64,000 bases of DNA from Stutzerimonas stutzeri (GTDB lineage: Bacteria > Pseudomonadota > Gammaproteobacteria > Pseudomonadales > Pseudomonadaceae), in NCBI RefSeq assembly GCF_000590475.1, contig NZ_CP007441.1:1635231-1699230 (forward strand), written 5' to 3'. Below the pieces are notes generated by a model. The model saw only the letters and a program-made list of their open reading frames with translations. It had not been told where the DNA came from and ran no database searches. The stretch's first letter is position 1; every line of letters begins with the position of its first letter. The position numbers and the translations under genes were made by a program. Positions 15,943 to 24,429 of the stretch are shown piece after piece.

Positions 15943-16875
15943 ATGGCCGGTGTATTGGATTCGGTTAACCAGCGTACCCAGCTGGTCGGGCAAAATCGCT
16001 TAGAGCTGCTGCTATTCCGACTGGACGACAAGCAGCTCTATGGCATCAACGTATTCAAGGTCAAAGAGGTCTTGCAGTGCCCGCGGTTGACGGTCATGCC
16101 ACGGTCGAGTCCGGTTGTTCGTGGGGTCGCGAACATACGAGGCAATACGCTTTCCATTCTCGACCTGTCCCTTGCTACCGGGAAACCGGCGCTACAGGAT
16201 TTGCCGAACAGCTTCGCCATCATTGTCGAATACAACACCAAGGTGCTCGGCTTTCTGGTGCGCTCCGTCGAGCGAATCGTCAACATGAACTGGGAGGCTA
16301 TCCTGCCGCCTCCGAAAGGTGTTGGGCATGATCATTATTTGACTGCCGTGACCCATGTGGAAGGGCAAATGGTTGAGATCATCGATGTCGAAAAAGTTCT
16401 GGCAGAGGTGGCGCCTGTATCCGAGCAGCTGTCGGTTGGCATTGTCGACGAGGAAACCAGTAGCAAAGCGTCCATCAGCCGGGTCTTGGTCGTCGATGAC
16501 TCTTCTGTTGCGCGAAAACAGATTATTCGTTGTCTACAGAATCTGGGGATTGAGGTTGTGGCACAAAACGATGGTCGTCAGGCGTTGACCTACCTGAGAA
16601 AGCTGGTGGCAGACGGTAAAAAACCATCGAAGGAATTCGTGATGATGATTTCCGACATCGAAATGCCGGAGATGGATGGCTACACGCTGACCACCGAGGT
16701 GCGCCAAGATCCGTCAATGCGTGATATGCATATTCTGCTGCATACTTCGCTTTCCGGCGTGTTCAACCAGAGCATGGTCAAGCGAGTCGGCGCCGACGAT
16801 TTTCTTGCCAAATTCCAGGCGGACGATCTGGCCAACCGAGTAATAGAACGGATCCGGACTTCGGATAACAATTGA
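15943..16875 (+). CDS. cheV: Chemotaxis protein CheV
   Basis: Adaptor that couples chemoreceptors to CheA and may tune adaptation through phosphorylation. The 310-aa protein fuses a CheW domain (about 15-165; ENRLELLLFRLDD-type start, VPVVRGVANIRG-like segment RSSPVVRGVANIRG) to a receiver domain (about 180-305). The receiver has DDSSVARKQ for the acidic pocket, ISDIEMPEMDG for the phospho-accepting Asp, HTSLSG for the Thr/Ser switch and FLAKF for the Lys. The ATG follows AAGAGGAAACTGGC. cheR follows after 37 bases; a cheV-cheR pair ahead of flgB is the normal Pseudomonas arrangement. Confidence 0.95.
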   Translation: MAGVLDSVNQRTQLVGQNRLELLLFRLDDKQLYGINVFKVKEVLQCPRLTVMPRSSPVVRGVANIRGNTLSILDLSLATGKPALQDLPNSFAIIVEYNTKVLGFLVRSVERIVNMNWEAILPPPKGVGHDHYLTAVTHVEGQMVEIIDVEKVLAEVAPVSEQLSVGIVDEETSSKASISRVLVVDDSSVARKQIIRCLQNLGIEVVAQNDGRQALTYLRKLVADGKKPSKEFVMMISDIEMPEMDGYTLTTEVRQDPSMRDMHILLHTSLSGVFNQSMVKRVGADDFLAKFQADDLANRVIERIRTSDNN

Positions 16876-16912
16876 GGCGTCGTCCTCTCAATACGACTGG
16901 TGGGCATTATTA

Positions 16913-17737
16913 GTGTCAGGTGATCCGGATTTTGATCAGTTCCGAGTATTCCTAGAGAAGACTTGCGGCATCCTGCTGGGCGGAAACAAGCAGTATCTAG
17001 TGTCCAGCAGGCTGAATAAGCTGATGGAGCAGCAAGGGCTCAAGAGTCTGGGGGAGCTGGTCAGGAAGATTCAGGCCCAGCCACGCAGTGGTCTGCGCGA
17101 GCAGGTCGTGGATGCGATGACGACCAACGAAACGCTCTGGTTTCGCGACACTTATCCGTTTGAGGTGCTTAGAAATCGTATTCTGCCGGAGCTGTTGAAA
17201 GGCGCGCCAAGTCAGCGCCTGCGCATATGGTCGGCGGCCTGTTCATCGGGGCAGGAGCCTTACTCGCTGTCGATGTCCATCGACGAATACGAGCGCAGCA
17301 GTCCTAGCCAGCCGAAGCCGGCTGTACAGATCGTGGCCACCGAATTGTCGGGGACTATGCTTGCCGCATCCAAAGCGGCTGAATATGACAGCCTAGCTAT
17401 TGCTCGAGGGTTATCCAGCGAGCGACTGCAGCGCTATTTCGATGTCAAGACGCCTGGCCGTTGGGTGGTCAAGCCGGCTATTCGCAGTCGTGTTGAATTT
17501 CGTGTGCAGAACCTGCTCGACAGTTACGCGGTACTCGGAAAATTCGACGTTGTATTCTGCCGCAACGTCCTTATCTATTTTTCCGCAGACGTGAAGAAAG
17601 ACATTCTCAAGCGTATCCACGCGACTTTAAAGCCTGGCGGCTACCTGTTTCTGGGTGCGTCCGAAGCGCTGAACGGACTCCCCGAGCTATATCAGATGGT
17701 TCAGTGCAGTCCGGGCATCATCTATAAAGCGAAATAG
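16913..17737 (+). CDS. cheR: Chemotaxis protein methyltransferase CheR
   Basis: SAM-dependent methyltransferase that methylates glutamates of chemoreceptors during adaptation. The 274-aa protein has the CheR N-terminal helical domain (about 1-75, with FRVFLEKTCGILLGGNKQYLVSSRL) and the Rossmann methyltransferase domain. That domain shows TNETLWFRD, the SAM-binding LRIWSAACSSGQEPYSLS, DVVFCRNVLIYF and the end GGYLFLGASEAL. The start codon is GTG 16913; no other start fits the conserved N-terminus. The terminator at 17797-17829 closes the unit before flgB. Confidence 0.95.
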   Translation: MSGDPDFDQFRVFLEKTCGILLGGNKQYLVSSRLNKLMEQQGLKSLGELVRKIQAQPRSGLREQVVDAMTTNETLWFRDTYPFEVLRNRILPELLKGAPSQRLRIWSAACSSGQEPYSLSMSIDEYERSSPSQPKPAVQIVATELSGTMLAASKAAEYDSLAIARGLSSERLQRYFDVKTPGRWVVKPAIRSRVEFRVQNLLDSYAVLGKFDVVFCRNVLIYFSADVKKDILKRIHATLKPGGYLFLGASEALNGLPELYQMVQCSPGIIYKAK

Positions 17738-17796
17738 CTACCTGGCCCGATTCGCGACGAGGTAGCGGCAGAAATCTGTCGGTTACGAGTGAAGAA

Positions 17797-17829
17797 GGCG
17801 GCAAAGCCTGGAAAAGGCTTGCCGCTTTT
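17797..17829 (+). terminator. Rho-independent terminator after cheR
   Basis: GGCGGCAA-A-GCC pairs with GGC-TTGCCGC across an A-rich loop (one bulged A) and ends in TTTT. It separates cheVR from the flgB promoter. Confidence 0.65.
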
Positions 17830-17886
17830 GACGCTTGCTCGTGACCGCCTTGGTTAAAGTCCTTATAAATCAATAGATTGAATTTA

Positions 17887-17902
17887 TGGCACGGCCTTTG
17901 CT
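17887..17902 (+). promoter_or_regulatory. Sigma-54 promoter of flgBCDE
   Basis: TGGCACGGCCTTTGCT is an exact match to the -24/-12 consensus, with GG and GC ten bases apart. The predicted transcript starts near 17913, 33 bases before the flgB ATG. In Pseudomonas this promoter class needs the enhancer-binding protein FleR or FleQ. Confidence 0.88.
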
Positions 17903-17945
17903 GCTGTTTTGCTAAGCAGACTTGTATCCGGCAGAGGGCCAGATC

Positions 17946-18350
17946 ATGAGCATCAGTTTTGATAGTGCACTGGGTATTCACGAGAAAGCGCTTGGGTTTC
18001 GATCACAGCGTGCCGAGGTGCTGGCCAATAACATCGCCAATGCCGACACGCCTAACTACAAGGCTCGTGACCTGGATTTCAGCGCTGTTCTTGCCGCTCA
18101 GAACAGCAAAAACCAAGGCGGGTTCGGTATTGCCGTTACCAGCAACAAGCACATTGCTGCTGAGGGCATGGAGATTGCGGACCCGGGCCTTCGATTCCGC
18201 ACCCCCGCGCACGCTTCTCTAGACCAGAACACCGTCGATGCTCAGGTAGAACAAGCCGCCTACGCCAAGAACGCCATCGATTTTCAAGCAAGTTTTACCA
18301 TGCTCAATAGCAAATTCAGGGGGCTCATGAGCGCCCTGCGTGGCGAATAA
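17946..18350 (+). CDS. flgB: Flagellar proximal rod protein FlgB
   Basis: One of the rod proteins linking the MS ring to the distal rod, exported by the flagellar type III apparatus. The 134-aa protein starts MSISFDSALGIHEKALGFR and has the axial-protein N-terminal motif RAEVLANNIANADTPNYKARD; the C-terminal helix is typical of rod proteins. I start at ATG 17946 rather than the longer frame from 17922, since the family begins MSISFD. It is the first gene of flgBCDE; flgC follows after 14 bases. Confidence 0.96.
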   Translation: MSISFDSALGIHEKALGFRSQRAEVLANNIANADTPNYKARDLDFSAVLAAQNSKNQGGFGIAVTSNKHIAAEGMEIADPGLRFRTPAHASLDQNTVDAQVEQAAYAKNAIDFQASFTMLNSKFRGLMSALRGE

Positions 18351-18364
18351 AAGGAGCGGAGCTC

Positions 18365-18808
18365 ATGTCCCTTAGCAGCGTATTCAATATTGCCGGTAGT
18401 GGTATGAGTGCCCAAAGCACTCGCCTGAACACTATCTCCAGCAACATCGCCAACGCCGAGACAGTCTCGTCCAGCGTTGACCAAACCTATCGTGCGCGCC
18501 ACCCGGTATTTGCCACCATGCTTCAGAACGCCAACGGACAGCCGGATCAGTCACTTTTCGCTGAACAGGATCAGGCCGGCGCTGGTGTACAGGTGCTCGG
18601 CGTTATCGAGGACCAAAGCGAGTTGCAGGCGCGCTACGAGCCTAATCATCCAGCCGCGAACGAAGAAGGTTATGTGTATTACCCGAACGTAAATGTGGTG
18701 GAAGAGATGGCGGACATGATCTCCGCGAGTCGCTCGTTTCAGACTAACGCCGAGCTGATGAACACGGCCAAGACCATGCTGCAGAAAGTTCTGACCCTGG
18801 GCCAGTAA
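18365..18808 (+). CDS. flgC: Flagellar proximal rod protein FlgC
   Basis: Rod protein of the flagellar basal body. The 147-aa protein has the axial motif SSNIANAETVSSSVDQTYRA near the N-terminus and the C-terminal FQTNAELMNTAKTMLQKVLTLGQ that forms the paired helix. AAAGGAGCGGAGCTC precedes the ATG. It lies between flgB and flgD at normal spacing. Confidence 0.96.
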   Translation: MSLSSVFNIAGSGMSAQSTRLNTISSNIANAETVSSSVDQTYRARHPVFATMLQNANGQPDQSLFAEQDQAGAGVQVLGVIEDQSELQARYEPNHPAANEEGYVYYPNVNVVEEMADMISASRSFQTNAELMNTAKTMLQKVLTLGQ

Positions 18809-18826
18809 CCCTTACGAGAGATTGCC

Positions 18827-19507
18827 ATGAGCACAACAGGCGGCGTCAGCGGTACCGGTTCGGTACTTGATCAATATCAGATCCAGGATCGCGAAGTAAA
18901 AAGCAACGATCTCGGCAAGAACGAGTTTCTCGAGCTACTGGTGACTCAATTGAACAACCAGAACCCGCTGGAGCCTCAAGAAAACGGCGAGTTCATTGCG
19001 CAATTGGCGCAATTCAGCACGGTTGAAGGGGTTGAAAAGCTGAACTCGAGCATGGAAACCATCTTGTCGGGGTATCAGTCATCCCAGGCGCTACAGGCGT
19101 CATCGCTAGTTGGTCGCAAAGTAATTGTGCCAACAGACAAGGCGGTGGTTGATACCAGCGAAACCTTCAAGGCCAGCCTGGTACTACCCACTAGCAGCAG
19201 TAACGTATCGGTCAACGTTTATGACAGCGCCGGTACGGTGGTGAACCGGATCAACATGGGGCAGCAGGAAGCCGGCAACGTTTCGTTCATGTGGGATGGC
19301 AAGGATTCGAGCGGCAACACCTTGCCGCCGGGAACCTACCGATTCGAAGCACAAGCCACCTACGAAGGCGAGACCAAGGGCCTCTATACCATGCTTCCCG
19401 CCAACGTAGACAGCGTCACTCTCGGACAGAACGGCGGTGAGCTGATGCTCAACCTGGCCGGTGTAGGCAGCATCGGGCTGTCGCAAGTCCAGGTTATTGG
19501 TCAGTAA
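18827..19507 (+). CDS. flgD: Flagellar hook assembly protein FlgD
   Basis: Hook cap that scaffolds FlgE polymerisation and is absent from the finished hook. The 226-aa protein contains the N-terminal FlgD signature KNEFLELLVTQLNNQNPLEPQ (partly shown), then a Gln/Ser-rich helical stretch and the FLgD Ig-like/tudor region with MWDGKDSSGNTLPPGTYRFE. Length and order agree with other Pseudomonas FlgD. flgE begins 31 bases downstream. Confidence 0.95.
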   Translation: MSTTGGVSGTGSVLDQYQIQDREVKSNDLGKNEFLELLVTQLNNQNPLEPQENGEFIAQLAQFSTVEGVEKLNSSMETILSGYQSSQALQASSLVGRKVIVPTDKAVVDTSETFKASLVLPTSSSNVSVNVYDSAGTVVNRINMGQQEAGNVSFMWDGKDSSGNTLPPGTYRFEAQATYEGETKGLYTMLPANVDSVTLGQNGGELMLNLAGVGSIGLSQVQVIGQ

Positions 19508-19538
19508 GTACCGGCACACCCGGTAACAGGAGTATTTC

Positions 19539-20819
19539 ATGTCGTTCAATATTGGCCTCAGCGGCATGCGTGCCGCTAGCAAAGACCTTAATGTCACGGG
19601 TAACAACATTGCCAACGCCGGCACTGTAGGTTTCAAGCAGTCGCGCGCGGAGTTTGCTGATGTCTACGCCTCTTCGGTGCTCGGTACAGGCAAGAATCCG
19701 CAGGGTAGTGGTGTATTGCTGGCCAACGTGTCGCAGCAATTTAACCAAGGCAACGTCAATTACACGCAGAATGCTTTGGACTTGGCGATTAATGGCAACG
19801 GCTTTTTCCAAGTCAGCAATAACGGTGCGCTGAGCTATACCCGTGCGGGCTATTTCGGCACGGATAAGGAAGGCAATCTTGTCGATAACTTCGGCTACAA
19901 CCTTCAAGGTTATTCGGTTGATGGCAACGGCAATATTCAGACCGGGCAAGTAAGTGATCTGAAAATTCAGACCTCCAGCCAGGAGCCGAAGGCTACTACT
20001 AAGGTCACTCAAGGTTTCAACCTCAATTCGACCAACACTGAGCCGGCAAACACGCCGTTCGATCCAGCCGATCCTCTGAGCTATAACTCATCGACGTCGA
20101 CGAACATCTATGACGAGCAGGGCAATGCCCACGTCATGACGCAATATTTCGTCAAAACCGGCACCGCCAATACATGGCAGATGCATGTGCTGGTGGATGG
20201 GCGTAGCCCGACCGATCCGGTCAATAGCACGGTGCCTAGCACGACGGCACTTGAATTCAGCCCAACCGGAAGCCTGCTAACCCCGGCCAGCGGTAGCACC
20301 GCGATAGCCGGCTGGCAGCCTGCTCTTCAGAACACTGACGGGACCTGGTCGCTGAACAACGCGGCGCCAGCCGCGGGGCTGAACATGGAGATCGATATGC
20401 GTGGTTCGACCCAGTACGCCAGTGCGTTCGCAGTCAATAGCGTAAGCCAGGACGGTTACACCACCGGCGAGCTGGCGGGCCTCGAAATCAGTGAGAGTGG
20501 GGAAATTTTCGCCCGCTATACCAACGGCCAATCCAAGGTGCAAGGCCAGATCATTCTGGCTAACTTCGCCAATGTTCAAGGGCTGACTCCCGTTGGCAAG
20601 ACACAATGGGTGCAATCGTTCGAATCCGGTGAGCCGGTGCGCAACCCTCCAGGTAGCGGCACGCTGGGGTCGCTACAGGCCGGCGCTCTCGAGGATTCAA
20701 ACGTCGAGCTGTCGGACCAGTTGGTCAACCTGATCGTGGCGCAGCGCAACTATCAGGCGAACGCCAAGACCATCGAAACCGAGAGTGCAATTACTCAGAC
20801 GATTATCAATTTGCGCTGA
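19539..20819 (+). CDS. flgE: Flagellar hook protein FlgE
   Basis: Main subunit of the hook, the flexible joint between rod and filament. The 426-aa protein starts MSFNIGLSGMRAASKDL and carries the axial motif VTGNNIANAGTVGFKQSRAEF. The middle (about 130-330) is the surface-exposed hook domain rich in Thr, Ser, Asn and Gly. The C-terminus has the conserved QLVNLIVAQRNYQANAKTIE. An AACAGGAG ribosome site precedes the ATG. A pair of hairpins ends the transcript, so flgF is served by its own promoter. Confidence 0.97.
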   Translation: MSFNIGLSGMRAASKDLNVTGNNIANAGTVGFKQSRAEFADVYASSVLGTGKNPQGSGVLLANVSQQFNQGNVNYTQNALDLAINGNGFFQVSNNGALSYTRAGYFGTDKEGNLVDNFGYNLQGYSVDGNGNIQTGQVSDLKIQTSSQEPKATTKVTQGFNLNSTNTEPANTPFDPADPLSYNSSTSTNIYDEQGNAHVMTQYFVKTGTANTWQMHVLVDGRSPTDPVNSTVPSTTALEFSPTGSLLTPASGSTAIAGWQPALQNTDGTWSLNNAAPAAGLNMEIDMRGSTQYASAFAVNSVSQDGYTTGELAGLEISESGEIFARYTNGQSKVQGQIILANFANVQGLTPVGKTQWVQSFESGEPVRNPPGSGTLGSLQAGALEDSNVELSDQLVNLIVAQRNYQANAKTIETESAITQTIINLR

Positions 20820-20832
20820 CAGGTGTTCAGTA

Positions 20833-20860
20833 GAGGCGGCGGGAAACTGCCGCCTCGCTT
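20833..20860 (+). terminator. Hairpin after flgE (first of two)
   Basis: GAGGCGGC (20833-20840) pairs with GCCGCCTC (20849-20856) and is followed by GCTTTT. It lies 13 bases after the flgE stop. Confidence 0.6.
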
Positions 20861-20864
20861 TTCC

Positions 20865-20886
20865 AAGGCCCTTCGGGGCCTTTTTT
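20865..20886 (+). terminator. Rho-independent terminator after flgE
   Basis: AAGGCCC, tetraloop TTCG, GGGCCTT, then T residues to 20886: a textbook terminator that ends the flgBCDE unit. Confidence 0.85.
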
Positions 20887-20936
20887 AATGGGGAAATTTT
20901 ATTATTTTTCAATAGGTTATATTTATTTAGTTTGAT

Positions 20937-20952
20937 TGGCATGTGTCTTGCT
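20937..20952 (+). promoter_or_regulatory. Sigma-54 promoter of flgFGHIJKL
   Basis: TGGCATGTGTCTTGCT has GG and GC elements ten bases apart and matches the -24/-12 consensus well. The predicted start near 20963 gives a 43-base leader to flgF. A run of A/T upstream (20886-20935) suits enhancer bending. Confidence 0.82.
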
Positions 20953-21005
20953 GAATCTCTTTGTACAGATGCAATTGGCGTCAATTAGCGTATTACGGAG
21001 GTTCC

Positions 21006-21746
21006 ATGGACAAGATGCTCTATGTGGCAATGACGGGGGCGAGCCAGAACTCTCGCGCCCAACAGGCGCATGCCAACAATCTGGCAAACATCTCGACTAC
21101 GGGCTTCCGACGCGATTTCGAACAAGCACGCTCAATGCAGGTTTTTGGTGACAGCTTTCCAGCGCGGGTTTATGCGATGTCCGAACGTCCGGGGACGGAT
21201 TTCAGTTCCGGCACGCTTCAAGAAACCGGTCGGGATCTTGACGTGGCAGTCGAAGGCGACGGCTGGATCGCGGTGCAGGCACCCGATGGCAGCGAGGCCT
21301 ACGCCCGCACTGGCAGCCTGAACATTGACACGCTTGGCATGCTCAGGACCGGCGATGGTTTGCCGGTGCTCGGCAATGCCGGGCCGATTGCCGTGCCGCC
21401 GGAAGAGAAAGTTGAAATCGGCGCCGATGGATCCATCAGCATTCGAGCGCTTGGCGAAGATCCGAACGTGGTGGTGACGGTCGATCGTCTCAAGCTGGTC
21501 AACCCCGATCCGAAGCAGTTGGAGAAGGGCACTGACGGGCTTATTCGAATGAAAGATGCGCAGCCCGTCGAGGCCGATGCCGCGGTGCGCGTGACCTCGG
21601 GCTTTCTTGAAGCAAGCAACGTCAATGCGGTGGCTGAGATGACCTCGATGCTGTCGCTGTCCCGGCAGTTCGAGCTTCACATAAAAATGATGCGCACTGC
21701 CGAGGAAGATGGTGCCGCTGCGGCCCGAGTCTTGCAGATCAGCTAG
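21006..21746 (+). CDS. flgF: Flagellar proximal rod protein FlgF
   Basis: Rod protein of the basal body. The 246-aa protein starts MDKMLYVAMTGASQNSRAQQAHANNLANISTTGFRRDFEQ, where the NNLANISTTGF axial motif lies at about 24-35. It ends with VAEMTSMLSLSRQFELHIKMM, the paired C-terminal helix. I start at ATG 21006, with GGAGG five bases upstream; the longer frame from 20961 begins before the predicted leader is complete. First gene of the flgFGHIJKL unit. Confidence 0.96.
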   Translation: MDKMLYVAMTGASQNSRAQQAHANNLANISTTGFRRDFEQARSMQVFGDSFPARVYAMSERPGTDFSSGTLQETGRDLDVAVEGDGWIAVQAPDGSEAYARTGSLNIDTLGMLRTGDGLPVLGNAGPIAVPPEEKVEIGADGSISIRALGEDPNVVVTVDRLKLVNPDPKQLEKGTDGLIRMKDAQPVEADAAVRVTSGFLEASNVNAVAEMTSMLSLSRQFELHIKMMRTAEEDGAAAARVLQIS

Positions 21747-21791
21747 TAAACAACGCGTCGCGCCCGAATTCCGGCGTACGAGGAGAAGAAC

Positions 21792-22577
21792 ATGCTTCCA
21801 GCACTGTGGGTGAGTAAGACCGGTTTGTCCGCTCAGGACATGAACCTGACCACCATTTCCAACAACCTGGCCAACGTCTCGACGACGGGCTTCAAGAAAG
21901 ACCGTGCCGAGTTTCAGGATCTGCTTTATCAGATTCGTCGGCAGCCGGGCGGCCAATCCACTCAGGACAGCGAGTTGCCTTCAGGGCTACAGCTGGGTAC
22001 CGGTGTTCGCATCGTCGGAACCCAGAAACAGTTCACCGCTGGCAGCCTGCAGACCACCGAGCAGCCGCTCGACATGGCGATCAACGGCCGCGGCTTCTTT
22101 CAGGTTCTGTTGCCGGACGGCACCGTTTCCTACTCCCGTGACGGCAGTTTCCATCTGAACGCCGACGGCCAGATCGTGACCTCCAATGGTTATGCGCTGG
22201 AGCCGGCCATCGTCGTGCCACCGGAAACCCAGACCTTCACCGTGGGCGAGGACGGCACCGTATCGGTGACCACGCTCGGGAACCCGGCGCCGCAGATCAT
22301 CGGCAACCTGCAGACCGCCGACTTCGTCAACCCGGCAGGTCTGCAGGCCATGGGCAGCAACCTGTTCCTGGAAACGGCTGCCAGTGGCGCGCCACAGGTC
22401 AGCACTCCCGGCCTCAACGGATTGGGCACCGTACTGCAAAACACACTGGAAAACTCCAACGTCAGCGTCGTCGAGGAACTGGTGAACATGATCACCACCC
22501 AGCGCGCCTACGAGATGAACTCCAAAGTCATCTCTACGGCCGATCAGATGCTGTCTTTCGTAACCCAGCAGCTGTAA
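21792..22577 (+). CDS. flgG: Flagellar distal rod protein FlgG
   Basis: Main component of the distal rod that crosses the periplasm inside the L and P rings. The 261-aa protein starts MLPALWVSKTGLSAQDM with the axial motif ISNNLANVSTTGFKKDRAEFQD, and ends VVEELVNMITTQRAYEMNSKVIS followed by the terminal helix. AGGAGAAGAAC precedes the ATG. It has full family length and lies between flgF and flgH. Confidence 0.97.
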   Translation: MLPALWVSKTGLSAQDMNLTTISNNLANVSTTGFKKDRAEFQDLLYQIRRQPGGQSTQDSELPSGLQLGTGVRIVGTQKQFTAGSLQTTEQPLDMAINGRGFFQVLLPDGTVSYSRDGSFHLNADGQIVTSNGYALEPAIVVPPETQTFTVGEDGTVSVTTLGNPAPQIIGNLQTADFVNPAGLQAMGSNLFLETAASGAPQVSTPGLNGLGTVLQNTLENSNVSVVEELVNMITTQRAYEMNSKVISTADQMLSFVTQQL

Positions 22578-22606
22578 CAGTTGTTAGCCGCTGGATTGAG
22601 GTGAAT

Positions 22607-23302
22607 ATGCGCCGTTTGTTGTCCGTCCTCCCCCTGATGCCCGTCGTGATCCTGTCCGGCTGCATGGCGCCTGCGCCCAAGGCCAATGATCCCTACTACG
22701 CGCCAGTGTTGCCGCGTACGCCGCTCCCGGCTGCGCAGAACAACGGTGCGATCTATCAGGCGGGCTTCGAAACCAATCTGTACGACGATCGCAAGGCGTA
22801 TCGGGTCGGGGACATCATCACCGTCACCCTCAACGAGAAGACGCAGGCGAGCAAGAACGCCAGCTCACAACTTTCCAAGGACAGCAGTGCCAATATCGGC
22901 CTCGGCTCGCTGTTCGGCGGGGCCGTTTCGATGGCCAATCCGCTCACAGGCAACAGCATGAGCCTGGGCGCCGAATACGATGCATCTCGAGATACTTCCG
23001 GTTCCGGTCAGGCGGGGCAGAGCAACAGCCTCTCGGGCTCGATCACCGTGACCGTCTCGGACGTCCTGCCCAACGGTATCCTCGCGATCCGCGGAGAAAA
23101 GTGGATGACGCTCAACACGGGCGATGAGCTGGTGCGGATTGCCGGCCTGGTGCGTTCGGACGATATCGCCACAGACAACACTGTGCCATCGACCCGTATC
23201 GCCGATGCGCGCATTACATATTCCGGTACCGGCGCGTTCGCTGATGCTAGCCAGCCTGGTTGGTTGGATCGTTTCTTCATCAGCCCGTTGTGGCCGTTCT
23301 AA
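22607..23302 (+). CDS. flgH: Flagellar L-ring lipoprotein FlgH
   Basis: Outer-membrane lipoprotein that forms the L ring around the rod. The 231-aa precursor has a type II signal peptide, MRRLLSVLPLMPVVILSGC, with the lipobox LSGC. Mature conserved segments are AYRVGDIITVTLNEKTQASKNA, SGSITVTVSDVLPNGILAIRGEKWMTLN and the C-terminal WLDRFFISPLWPF. ATG 22607 is preferred because GAGGTG lies five bases upstream; the GTG at 22601 would be part of that ribosome site. Confidence 0.95.
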   Translation: MRRLLSVLPLMPVVILSGCMAPAPKANDPYYAPVLPRTPLPAAQNNGAIYQAGFETNLYDDRKAYRVGDIITVTLNEKTQASKNASSQLSKDSSANIGLGSLFGGAVSMANPLTGNSMSLGAEYDASRDTSGSGQAGQSNSLSGSITVTVSDVLPNGILAIRGEKWMTLNTGDELVRIAGLVRSDDIATDNTVPSTRIADARITYSGTGAFADASQPGWLDRFFISPLWPF

Positions 23303-23315
23303 GCAGGTGCAGGTA

Positions 23316-24419
23316 ATGAAACTGTTCAGCTCGATCGTAGTTGCCTTGCTGTGCCTGGTTGCCATTCCGGCCCAAGCCGAGCGGCTCAAGGACATCGCCA
23401 CCATCCAGGGTGTTCGTAGCAACCAGTTGATCGGCTATGGCCTGGTGGTCGGCCTTAACGGTAGCGGCGACCAGACCACCCAGACGCCGTTCACGGTGCA
23501 GACCTTCAACAATATGATGGCGCAGTTCGGCATCAAGGTACCGGCGGGTGGCAATGTTCAGTTGAAGAACGTGGCGGCCGTGTCGATTCACGCCGATCTG
23601 CCGCCCTTCGCGAAGCCGGGACAGACCATCGATATCACCGTTTCGTCGATTGGCAATGCCAAAAGCCTGCGCGGCGGCAGCCTGCTGATGGCACCGCTGA
23701 AGGGTATCGACGGCAACGTCTACGCCATCGCTCAGGGCAACCTCGTCGTGGGTGGCTTCGATGCTGGCGGTGCGGACGGTTCGCGCATAACCGTCAACAT
23801 TCCGTCTGCCGGCCGCATCCCCGGTGGCGCGACGGTCGAGCGGCCGGTGCCGAGCGCGTTCAATCAGGGCACGACGCTGACCATGAACCTCAACCGCCCG
23901 GACTTCACCACCGCAAAGAACATCGTCGACCATATCAACGAGCTGCTCGGTCCAGGCGTGGCCCAGGCGCTCGACGGCGGCTCGGTGAGTATCACCGCGC
24001 CTCTGGACCCGAGCCAGCGCGTCGATTACCTGTCGATCCTGGAAAATCTCGAAGTCGATGTGGGTCAAGCAGTCGCCAAGGTAATCATCAACTCGCGTAC
24101 CGGCACCATCGTGATCGGCCAGAACGTCCGTGTTCAGCCGGCTGCCGTCACGCACGGCAGTTTGACGGTAACCATTTCCGAAGACCCACAGGTGAGCCAG
24201 CCGAACCCGCTGTCGGACGGGCAGACGGTGGTTGTGCCCAACTCCAAGATCAAGGCGGAGCAGGAAGCCAAACCGATGTTCAAGTTCGGTCCAGGCACCA
24301 CGCTGGATGAAATCGTTCGAGCGGTGAATCAGGTGGGCGCAGCGCCCAGCGACCTGATGGCTATCCTCGAAGCCCTCAAGCAAGCCGGCGCACTGCAAGC
24401 CGACCTGATCGTGATCTGA
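23316..24419 (+). CDS. flgI: Flagellar P-ring protein FlgI
   Basis: Periplasmic P-ring subunit that acts as a bushing around the rod; FlgA helps it assemble. The 367-aa precursor has a Sec signal peptide (1-20, ending IPAQA) and the family signatures RLKDIATIQGVRSNQLIGYG, VGLNGSGDQT and TTAKNIVDHINE, with the end DEIVRAVNQVGAAPSDLMAILEALKQAGAL. ATG 23316 is chosen because the signal peptide starts there; the upstream frame from 23124 lies inside flgH. Tight spacing on both sides shows it is within the operon. Confidence 0.97.
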   Translation: MKLFSSIVVALLCLVAIPAQAERLKDIATIQGVRSNQLIGYGLVVGLNGSGDQTTQTPFTVQTFNNMMAQFGIKVPAGGNVQLKNVAAVSIHADLPPFAKPGQTIDITVSSIGNAKSLRGGSLLMAPLKGIDGNVYAIAQGNLVVGGFDAGGADGSRITVNIPSAGRIPGGATVERPVPSAFNQGTTLTMNLNRPDFTTAKNIVDHINELLGPGVAQALDGGSVSITAPLDPSQRVDYLSILENLEVDVGQAVAKVIINSRTGTIVIGQNVRVQPAAVTHGSLTVTISEDPQVSQPNPLSDGQTVVVPNSKIKAEQEAKPMFKFGPGTTLDEIVRAVNQVGAAPSDLMAILEALKQAGALQADLIVI

Positions 24420-24429
24420 GGACGACCCG

